Made by a program: the position numbers and the translations under genes. A stretch of 5,142 nt of DNA from Candidatus Omnitrophota bacterium (GTDB lineage: Bacteria > NPL-UPA2 > BS750m-G34). The DNA lies in the NCBI GenBank assembly GCA_030640045.1, contig DAOWKF010000017.1:1-5142 (forward strand). Direction: 5' to 3'. The notes beneath the pieces are model-generated. The model had not been told where the DNA came from. It worked only from the letters and a program-made list of their open reading frames with translations, and did no database searches. Below are positions 1 through 5,087 of the stretch, in pieces. The first letter of the stretch is position 1; each line of letters begins with the position of its first letter.

Positions 1-36
1 ATCCGGATACTTTGGATAAACGAGAAGTATTTTCAT
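1..36 (-). CDS. N-terminal fragment of a probable B12-binding radical SAM protein (partial, 3' end off window)
   Basis: Seen: ATG at 36-34 opens a frame reading MKILLVYPKYPD for 12 codons to the left edge. Known: B12-binding-domain radical SAM proteins (for example the DUF4070/hopanoid methylase-like group) very often begin with this kind of first beta strand, MK-[IV]-LLV-YP followed by a 'YPDTFW'-type continuation. The same opening also occurs in some Rossmann-like glycosyltransferases, so the family call is tentative. The start is only 9 nt after the tRNA CCA end, and the leader AAAATAAAA has no Shine-Dalgarno match. If the tRNA is excised from the transcript, the remaining mRNA would have an almost leaderless A-rich 5' end. 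Not enough sequence is present to see cobalamin or Fe-S motifs. Confidence 0.5.
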   Translation of the reverse strand, partial: MKILLVYPKYPD

Positions 37-45
37 TTTTATTTT

Positions 46-123
46 TGGTCGGGACGGTGAGACTTGAACTCACGGCCTCTTACTCCCGAAGCAAGCGCGC
101 TAACCAGGCTGCGCTACGTCCCG
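46..123 (-). tRNA. tRNA-Pro, anticodon CGG, CCA encoded
   Basis: The 78-nt minus-strand sequence folds as a complete cloverleaf. The acceptor arms CGGGACG and CGTCCCG pair perfectly over 7 bp, followed by discriminator A and genomic CCA. The D arm has GCGC/GCGC stems around a 10-nt loop with GG. The anticodon arm CTTGC/GTAAG has one G-T pair around loop TTCGGGA, giving anticodon CGG, which reads CCG. The variable loop is AGGCC, and the T arm GTGAG/CTCAC holds loop TTCAAGT. The C1-G72 pair with A73 and GG in the anticodon are known proline identity elements. It sits 5 nt after the DUF4340 stop and 9 nt before the next coding start, with no visible promoter or terminator, so it is probably cut from a longer transcript. 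Confidence 0.95.
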
Positions 124-128
124 GCCGA

Positions 129-692
129 TTATTTGTCTTCTTCCTTTTCTTTTTTTTCTTCTGCCTTATCTTCGGCAATCTCTTTCTTTTTTAAATCAGA
201 TAAATCTTTTTTAAAACTATTAGCCGAATAGGCTGGGACAAGAAAAATTTTATCCCTTCCTTTCACCCGCGCATAGACTGAAGTCCCTGTCGGATTTTTG
301 TCTCCAAAGGACAACCTCTCTTCACTGCTGCCTGTTAAAACAGTTACTTCACAACCTGGTTTTTTAAGTCCGAAATCATCCCAAAGAGAAGGATCTACTT
401 CTAAACTCTGCGAGGCCTTAAGCCTTGAAAGGTCACTGACCAATCCATTTACTGCCTCATCATCCGCCTTTGTAACCATCGGTGATGTAATCTGCCATTC
501 CCCGGATTTATCCTTGTTTAATACAATCTCTTTTTCATTATTGTGTATGATAAGGCGACGGGCATTATTTTCATCAAATTTAAGTAGTGTTTCTTTGCCG
601 TCTGAGAGAGGCCTTTTTTTCTCCACAAGGAACACATAAAGCCCCAGCGCGACAAAAATTATGACGGCGAGGATTATGCCTTTTCTACTCAT
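129..692 (-). CDS. Short DUF4340-domain membrane-anchored protein
   Basis: A 187-residue protein that is commonly the last member of GldA/F/G-type cassettes; role unknown. Seen: N-terminal helix at about 6-22 with basic flanks (signal anchor), then a globular part with LIIHNNEKEIVLNK, EWQITSP (65-71), a KADDEAVNGLVSDLSRLKA segment (75-93), FGLKKP (107-112) and YARVKGRDKIFLVP (140-153), which together match one DUF4340 repeat. The protein then passes into KKDLSDLKKK and a low-complexity Lys/Glu tail (about 168-187) and stops. Many DUF4340 proteins are longer and continue with further repeats, so this may be a natural short form or a C-terminal truncation. The ATG overlaps the GldG stop in ATGA. 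The GGAG motif abuts the ATG with no spacer, so initiation probably depends on termination-reinitiation. The stop lies 5 nt from the tRNA. Confidence 0.85.
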   Translation of the reverse strand: MSRKGIILAVIIFVALGLYVFLVEKKRPLSDGKETLLKFDENNARRLIIHNNEKEIVLNKDKSGEWQITSPMVTKADDEAVNGLVSDLSRLKASQSLEVDPSLWDDFGLKKPGCEVTVLTGSSEERLSFGDKNPTGTSVYARVKGRDKIFLVPAYSANSFKKDLSDLKKKEIAEDKAEEKKEKEEDK

Positions 693-2032
693 CTCCTTCT
701 ACGCCATACAAATACACCAATAATTAAGAGGAGCGCCGGATATAAGACGACCGAGAGGAAGAATATATTAATCCCTTCGCTCCTGCTTAGACTAACACGG
801 CTTGCCTCTGCCTCTTTAGGCCTGATAGTAATTAAGTCCTCTTCTTTAGCCAGCCAGTTTATGGTATTTAAAATCAAATCACGGTTTCCTGAAAGATGCA
901 AAAATTGATTGCAGGCAAAATCACTATCTCCGAAAACAACCATCCTGCTAAGCACAGAGTCTTCTTCTTTCGTTATTGTGGCCTCAGCTGCTACAGCCAC
1001 AGGAACAGGTCCAAGCAAATCCTTATCCGCATCATATTTTACGGTCTCAGATTGATAATCAGTCTCAGCCCAGCTTGAAGGACTTGTCTTTGCCAGGGCT
1101 AAAACATTATAGCCGCTTTTCTCTTCAGAACCAGGCCTGACTGAACAGGCCAGAGGGAAAAAAGTAGCATATTTGAATTTTTTAGTAATCTCGTGTTCCT
1201 CATATTGAGATACAACAGGTGTGGTATACCCTGCCCCAAAGAGTTTACTCATACGATCAATAATAATATCATCGCCCACCTCGATATTCCATTCCTTTAG
1301 AAATTTTTTAATTTCCGGAGACAGTTGCGGTTCAAGCATAAATAAAACACTTCCGCCTTCTGCAAGGTAAGCTCTGATTTTTTCTATCTCTACAGAAAAG
1401 AGCGGCTTTTTCGGGCCTGGGACAATCAAAACCGATGCATCTCCGGGAACGCTTTCAATCTGTGCCAGGACAACCTTTTCCACAAGATATGTCTCATGCC
1501 CAAGGGCCTTCTTCACCTCAGCAAAGCCTTTCTCTCCGCTTTCGTCTATATCCGGTTCACCGTGCCCGCTCAAAAAATAGAGCTTCTTTATTTCTTTTTT
1601 TGTTACTTTAAGAATCGCATTGGTCAGGTCCTGTTCTTCTGTGCCGGTAAATCTCTCTGTCTTATCCTGATATAATAAAATACTTGTCCCATATTCTTCT
1701 ATTCCGTAATTTTTGGCCAGGAGGGGATTGCGGTCAGGATCAATGATCTCATAACTAAATTTCTCACTCTTATACGCATATTCATCCAGGCGGCCTTTAT
1801 AATATAATGTAACGCTATCCCCTTTCTTAAAAAAGGCCAGGACCTTCATGGTATCAGCGAGATTCTCTAATATCGCGGTAGTTTGTTCGGAGAGGCTGAA
1901 TCTCTTATTTTTTGTAAGGTCAAAGCGGAGATGGTGCCGCATAGAAATAAAATTTATCAATACAAGTATCCCGATTATAATGATAATATAAATGAAGGTA
2001 ATGCTTCCAAAGCGTGTGGAACGTTTAATCAT
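689..2032 (-). CDS. GldG-like ABC transporter auxiliary (extracytoplasmic) protein
   Basis: A membrane-anchored partner of the GldA/GldF-type transporter. Numbered from the ATG chosen here (447 residues): a first membrane helix at about 11-30, then the family hallmark RFDLTKNKRFSLSEQT (36-51), a large extracytoplasmic region containing YFLSGHGEPD (152-161), FGDSDFACNQF (367-377) and GNRDLILNTINWLA (382-395), and a second helix at about 422-442 followed by Arg-rich RRRR at the C-terminus. This is the full layout of the ABC_transp_aux/GldG family, and no truncation is visible. Start choice: a GTG at 2047 would add five residues, but that GTG lies within GTGGAGGG, which is the ribosome site for the ATG at 2032; the ATG is 2 nt after the permease stop. 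The stop overlaps the DUF4340 start by 4 nt. Whether it binds substrate or modulates the permease is unknown. Confidence 0.92.
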   Translation of the reverse strand: MIKRSTRFGSITFIYIIIIIGILVLINFISMRHHLRFDLTKNKRFSLSEQTTAILENLADTMKVLAFFKKGDSVTLYYKGRLDEYAYKSEKFSYEIIDPDRNPLLAKNYGIEEYGTSILLYQDKTERFTGTEEQDLTNAILKVTKKEIKKLYFLSGHGEPDIDESGEKGFAEVKKALGHETYLVEKVVLAQIESVPGDASVLIVPGPKKPLFSVEIEKIRAYLAEGGSVLFMLEPQLSPEIKKFLKEWNIEVGDDIIIDRMSKLFGAGYTTPVVSQYEEHEITKKFKYATFFPLACSVRPGSEEKSGYNVLALAKTSPSSWAETDYQSETVKYDADKDLLGPVPVAVAAEATITKEEDSVLSRMVVFGDSDFACNQFLHLSGNRDLILNTINWLAKEEDLITIRPKEAEASRVSLSRSEGINIFFLSVVLYPALLLIIGVFVWRRRR

Positions 2033-2034
2033 CT

Positions 2035-2802
2035 CTACGCCCTCCACTTTGACGACTCTAACATCTGAACTGTAGTAAAGAGCCCGAGAAAAATAACGCT
2101 AAGGTAATACACAATATCCCTGGTATCACACACACCTTTCGCAAAATCGTCAAAATGCTCAATAAGAGAAAGATATGATAACACATTGCCGCCGGCCCCG
2201 CTTACAAACTCCGAAGACCAGCCTATCATCCAGAAAAAAAGCAGCATCCCGAAAGTCAAAAGCGCCGCAACAATTTGATTGCCCGTTAAGGTTGATATGG
2301 CGAGTCCGATACTGATAAATGCCCCTCCCATAAGCAAAAATCCTATATACCCGCTCCAGACAGGACCCCACTCAATGGTTGAGACCCTGGACATGATAAA
2401 AGGATAGAGGACGGTCAAACCACTCATCAGAAAAAACATGAAAAAGGCAGCCAAAAACTTCCCTATAGCAGTCTCTACATCGGATAGCGGCGCAGTAAAA
2501 AGTAATTCTATTGTGCCGCTCTTTTTCTCCTCGGCATAGAGCCGCATTGTGAGCATCGGTATAACGAGAAGGGCAATAACACTCATATTCTGAAACAACG
2601 GACGCACAACCATTTCATTTAAACTCATCCCCCTGGCCATATAAGGATATTGGGCCATCTGCATGGAACGTAGGTTAAAATACATAAACATATTATAAAA
2701 AAAGAAACCTATAATAATTAAAAAAATAGCCAGGATAACATAGGCAATTGGTGAAACAAAATATGCCTTTATTTCCCTTTTAAAAATTGAAAAAACTCTC
2801 AT
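2035..2802 (-). CDS. GldF-like ABC-2 type transporter permease
   Basis: A 255-residue inner-membrane permease, the transmembrane partner of the adjacent ATPase. Seen: a short cytoplasmic start ending in FKREIKAYFVSPIAYV (7-22), the usual ABC-2 N-terminal pattern, then six hydrophobic segments near 18-39, 70-87, 110-136, 148-171, 176-197 and 226-247. Between helices 2 and 3 is the conserved cytoplasmic stretch EEKKSGTIELLFTAPLSD (91-108), the coupling-type signature of this family. The residue 40-66 loop is Met-rich. Only one permease gene is present, so the working transporter is presumably a homodimer. The ATG has a near-perfect AGGAGGT 8 nt upstream, the strongest ribosome site in the window, and overlaps the ATPase stop by 4 nt. 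Known: GldA/F/G cassettes are linked to gliding in Bacteroidetes but occur widely in non-gliding bacteria with unknown substrates. Confidence 0.93.
   Translation of the reverse strand: MRVFSIFKREIKAYFVSPIAYVILAIFLIIIGFFFYNMFMYFNLRSMQMAQYPYMARGMSLNEMVVRPLFQNMSVIALLVIPMLTMRLYAEEKKSGTIELLFTAPLSDVETAIGKFLAAFFMFFLMSGLTVLYPFIMSRVSTIEWGPVWSGYIGFLLMGGAFISIGLAISTLTGNQIVAALLTFGMLLFFWMIGWSSEFVSGAGGNVLSYLSLIEHFDDFAKGVCDTRDIVYYLSVIFLGLFTTVQMLESSKWRA
2040..2045 (-). promoter_or_regulatory. Ribosome binding site that decides the GldG start
   Basis: GGAGGG lies 7 nt upstream of the ATG at 2032 and overlaps the last codons of the permease (Trp-Arg-Ala-stop). The alternative GTG at 2047 immediately precedes it and lacks a good site of its own, so the ATG is favoured. 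Confidence 0.7.
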
Positions 2803-3749
2803 CTTCCTTTACCTCCTGCTTCTTGTGTAGTAAGTTTAAGGAATATCTCTTCTAAGCTCATCTCTAAGGGTCTAATCTCTAATAAATTAAATCCGTTTTT
2901 AATCACTGCCTCAGCCAGTAGAGGCCGGACCTCTTTCCCGATATCCGTATCCAGGGTATAAGAAAAAAAATTTTCCCGTATCCGTAGAGGCCGGACAGCC
3001 TGGACCCCATCAACATGCTCTAAAATATGGGTAACAGATTCGCAAGCCCCTTTCACCTCCATAATGACACGATGTGATTTGCGCAGGTGTCTATCTAAAT
3101 TTTCCGGAGTATCTATCGCTGTTAGCTTCCCTTCATTAATAATAATAACCCTGCCGCATGTCATACTAACCTCGGGCAGGATATGTGTGCTAAGGAGTAT
3201 TGTCTTTTCTTTACTAAAACTTTTAATAAGATTTCTCACTTCAATAATCTGTTTTGGATCAAGCCCGACAGTCGGTTCATCAAGAATAAGGACCTCCGGA
3301 TCACCAATGAGCGCCTGGGCCAATCCTACTCTCTGACGAAATCCCTTAGAGAGTTTTCCTGTTGGCCGGGAGAGAACATTCTCTAAGCCGCACCGTTCGG
3401 CAACCCTGTTTACTTCACCCCTTCTCTTTTTCCCGGGTATGCCTTTAATCTCTGCCCAGAAATGGAGATAAGTTCTCACCCTCATCTCAGGGTATATAGG
3501 GACATTTTCAGGAAGATAACCGATTCTTCTTCTCAGCTCTAATGAATTTTTATGGACATCAAACCCGCACACCGTAGCTGTGCCGAATGTAGGCTTAAGA
3601 TAACAGGTAAGGATACGCATAGTAGTAGTTTTTCCCGCGGCATTGGGGCCCAGGAAACCAAGTATCTCCCCCTTCTTAACCTGAAAGGAGATATCATCCA
3701 CTGCCCTGACCGGGCCATAATATTTAGTTAATGATTTAACTTCTATCAC
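2799..3749 (-). CDS. GldA-like ABC transporter ATP-binding protein
   Basis: A 316-residue ATPase that should power the permease encoded next to it. Visible in order: A-loop Tyr around 10-11, Walker A GPNAAGKT at 34-41 (Ala where Gly is usual before AGK, still fitting GxxxxGK[ST]), a Q-loop region reading GYLPENVPIYPEM at 77-89 with Glu in place of Gln as in GldA-like ATPases, signature LSKGF at 133-137, Walker B VLILDEP at 153-159, D-loop GLDP at 162-165 and switch His in STH at 189. A C-terminal region of about 90 residues follows, ending in the typical MSLEEIFLKLT, as in ABC-2 exporters. All ATPase residues are present. The start is GTG at 3749-3747 with AGGAGA 5 nt upstream. The gene overlaps pcm by 14 nt and the permease by 4 nt (ATGA), so translation is probably coupled. 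A 13-bp segment occurs twice in the C-terminal coding part. Confidence 0.95.
   Translation of the reverse strand: MIEVKSLTKYYGPVRAVDDISFQVKKGEILGFLGPNAAGKTTTMRILTCYLKPTFGTATVCGFDVHKNSLELRRRIGYLPENVPIYPEMRVRTYLHFWAEIKGIPGKKRRGEVNRVAERCGLENVLSRPTGKLSKGFRQRVGLAQALIGDPEVLILDEPTVGLDPKQIIEVRNLIKSFSKEKTILLSTHILPEVSMTCGRVIIINEGKLTAIDTPENLDRHLRKSHRVIMEVKGACESVTHILEHVDGVQAVRPLRIRENFFSYTLDTDIGKEVRPLLAEAVIKNGFNLLEIRPLEMSLEEIFLKLTTQEAGGKGR
2811..2817 (-). promoter_or_regulatory. Strong Shine-Dalgarno site of the permease gene
   Basis: AGGAGGT, fully complementary to the 16S rRNA 3' end core, lies 8 nt upstream of the ATG at 2802 and inside the end of the ATPase gene. It suggests the permease can start independently as well as by coupling through the ATGA overlap. 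Confidence 0.75.
2918..2996. repeat. 13-bp direct repeat in the ABC ATPase C-terminal coding region
   Basis: GTAGAGGCCGGAC occurs at 2918-2930 and 2984-2996 on the plus strand, 66 bp apart and in the same reading phase, each encoding Val-Arg-Pro-Leu (residues 274-277 and 252-255). The first copy is also part of a 5-bp inverted repeat (AGAGG/CCTCT, 2920-2934). It may be coincidental codon reuse. Confidence 0.5.
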
Positions 3750-4374
3750 TGTTCTCTCCTGTAACTAAAGGGACAAATACACACCCGCATACCTTTTCAG
3801 TCTTTAGTCTCCCCTTCTTTTTTTTAATAACCGTCAATTCCTGCGAAAATCTGTTACCAAGCGGAATAACCAGTCTTCCTCCCTCATCAAGCTGTTCTAT
3901 CAGCATGCGCGGGGGAGCGGAAATCGCACAGGCTACAACAATGCCTTGATACGGCGAAAATTCCCGCAGGCCTGAATAACCATCAGCTTCTTTAATTATT
4001 ATATTATCAAACCGTGTTAAATTTTCCGCGGCAAATTTAACAAGACTCGATATACGTTCAACAGTATACACCTTTCGGCATAAAGAAGCAAGTATTGCTG
4101 CTTGATACCCGGAACCAGCTCCTATCTCGAGGACCTTCTCATCTCCCTTTAATTCTAATTTTTCTACCATAAGTGCCACAATATAAGGTTGAGAGATAGT
4201 CTGTCCTTCGCCGATAGGCAGCGGACAATCTTCATAAGCGCTGCTAACTAAATTTTTCGGGACAAATTCCTCCCTGGGGATCCTTGACATCGCATCCAGG
4301 ACCCTTTCATCCCTTATGCCGCGGGCTATCAACTGCTCCTCGACCATGCGCCGCCTGAGTATCACTTTCCCCAT
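3736..4374 (-). CDS. pcm: Protein-L-isoaspartate O-methyltransferase
   Basis: A 212-residue SAM-dependent enzyme, close to the usual bacterial length, that methylates L-isoaspartyl residues in damaged proteins so they can revert to aspartate; cytoplasmic. Seen: N-terminal MVEEQLIARGI at 10-20, the family substrate loop GEGQTISQPYIVALM at 55-69 with the conserved Ser in TISQP (S60), SAM motif I VLEIGAGSGYQAAILA at 81-96, YTVER at 103-107, ADGYSG near 130-135, and C-terminal FVPLVTG at 200-206. Motif II reads VVACAISAPP (146-155) where family members usually have a form like VTAA.P, a mild divergence. The ATG at 4374 overlaps the end of the glycosyltransferase by 13 nt and has only a weak upstream AAGGCGG; an internal ATG at codon 10 is a less likely start. 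The gene overlaps the downstream ATPase by 14 nt. Its placement with an ABC module probably reflects operon packing rather than a shared pathway. Confidence 0.95.
   Translation of the reverse strand: MGKVILRRRMVEEQLIARGIRDERVLDAMSRIPREEFVPKNLVSSAYEDCPLPIGEGQTISQPYIVALMVEKLELKGDEKVLEIGAGSGYQAAILASLCRKVYTVERISSLVKFAAENLTRFDNIIIKEADGYSGLREFSPYQGIVVACAISAPPRMLIEQLDEGGRLVIPLGNRFSQELTVIKKKKGRLKTEKVCGCVFVPLVTGENSDRS
3755..3760 (-). promoter_or_regulatory. Ribosome binding site of the GTG-started ABC ATPase
   Basis: AGGAGA lies 5 nt upstream of the GTG at 3749 and inside the 3' end of pcm. It supports the non-ATG start, which also places the N-terminal MIEVKSLTKYYG exactly where ABC ATPases begin. 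Confidence 0.75.
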
Positions 4375-5084
4375 ATAAAAACCGCCTTAAAGATAAGCCT
4401 GACAAAACGCAGTGTATCTACCATAGGCTTAATTTTACTTCTCCTATCCTCAAAATAAATAGTGCGTATGGGAATAGAGCCTACTTTAAAACCTTTTGAC
4501 AGGGCATTTATCAATAATTCCGACTCTGTATCAAATTTAGAAGTAGAAAGTTTTACTTGTTCCAGGACCTTACGCCTTATTAAACGAAAACCCGATTGGG
4601 TATCCTTCATTGAACAACCTGTAAGAGAAGATATTATCCCCGAGGTAATCTTATTGGTCCAAAATCTAAGCCATGGCATGGATACTGTACCTTGTCGGGT
4701 AGAAGCACTACTCTCCGTCATCCTGTCGCCAAGGATGATGTCCGCATCCTGAGATTGATACGCCTTGATGAAATCAGGTATATGCCGGGCATCGTGCTGA
4801 AGGTCGGCGTCCATCGTAATGACAGCGTCATACATTTTCTCCATACTACTACGCATACTACTGCGTAGTACAAAATTAAAACCGGTCCGGAGAGCCTCTC
4901 CTTTCCCTGAATTTCTTTCATGCTTAAGGACTATCACACCTGCCTCCATTGCCGCGCTCCCGGTGTCATCCACGGAACCATCGTCTACAACCACTATATC
5001 CAGATTAAATTTTTTTAATTCCGGTAAAAGATTCTTCAATCTTTTACTTTCGTTATATGCCGGAATAAGGATACAAATATTCAT
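4362..5084 (-). CDS. Family 2 glycosyltransferase, dolichol/polyprenyl-phosphate sugar synthase type
   Basis: A 240-residue GT-A-fold enzyme that probably moves a sugar from a nucleotide donor to a polyprenyl phosphate at the inner face of the cytoplasmic membrane. Visible motifs, in order: IPAYNE at 7-12, VVDDGS at 32-37 (nucleotide binding), GKGEALRTGF at 60-69, the metal-binding DxD within MDADLQHD at 91-98, QSGFR at 163-167 and FDTESELLINA at 184-194. There is no C-terminal membrane domain, only a short hydrophobic, basic tail, so it is the soluble or peripheral DPM1-like form. The ATG is fixed: an in-frame TAA, the stop of the upstream gene, lies two codons before it. The ribosome site is weak. 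Oddities: two loops look expanded, residues 74-81 (RSSMRSSM, from a 12-bp tandem duplication) and about 123-135; see findings. The last 13 nt overlap pcm. The acceptor and sugar cannot be told from sequence. Confidence 0.93.
   Translation of the reverse strand: MNICILIPAYNESKRLKNLLPELKKFNLDIVVVDDGSVDDTGSAAMEAGVIVLKHERNSGKGEALRTGFNFVLRSSMRSSMEKMYDAVITMDADLQHDARHIPDFIKAYQSQDADIILGDRMTESSASTRQGTVSMPWLRFWTNKITSGIISSLTGCSMKDTQSGFRLIRRKVLEQVKLSTSKFDTESELLINALSKGFKVGSIPIRTIYFEDRRSKIKPMVDTLRFVRLIFKAVFIWGK
4842..4865 (-). repeat. In-frame 12-bp tandem duplication within the glycosyltransferase gene
   Basis: Two adjacent 12-bp units, CGCAGTAGTATG and CGTAGTAGTATG on the minus strand, differ at one base and encode Arg-Ser-Ser-Met twice (residues 74-81). 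They fall in the loop between the ALRTGF helix and the strand leading to the DxD motif. Confidence 0.85.
4847..4870. repeat. Perfect 9-bp inverted repeat with 6-nt loop inside the glycosyltransferase gene
   Basis: TACTACGCA (4847-4855) and TGCGTAGTA (4862-4870) are exact reverse complements around loop TACTAC. The inverted repeat largely coincides with the tandem duplication and encodes part of the extra residues, so the segment could form a hairpin in DNA or mRNA. Confidence 0.8.
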
Positions 5085-5087
5085 TAT

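Noticed and set aside
12..194. Plus-strand frame of about 60 codons running through the tRNA region.
   Set aside because: It crosses the antisense of a complete tRNA-Pro and the DUF4340 3' end. Its Phe-rich tail is simply the complement of the Lys/Glu codons.
124..210. T-rich plus-strand tract (TTTTCTTTTTTTTCTTC) as a transcription terminator.
   Set aside because: There is no GC-rich hairpin before it, it is A/G-rich on the transcribed sense strand, and it encodes the Lys/Glu tail of the DUF4340 protein.
298..639. Plus-strand open frame of about 113 codons opposite the DUF4340 gene.
   Set aside because: It lies wholly antisense to a well-supported coding gene, shows no family motif and has no plausible ribosome site. 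The same applies to the plus-strand frames opposite the ATPase (around 3064-3386) and the glycosyltransferase (around 4462-4752 and 4819-5106).
2159..2371. A second minus-strand frame of about 70 codons inside the permease gene.
   Set aside because: It is out of frame with a clear six-helix permease, and its translation is Arg/Cys/Tyr-rich with no recognisable domain.
689..4374. A bacterial gliding motility system.
   Set aside because: Only the ABC part (gldA/F/G-like) is present. Core gliding and type IX secretion genes such as gldK-N are not in this window, and such cassettes are widespread in non-gliding bacteria.
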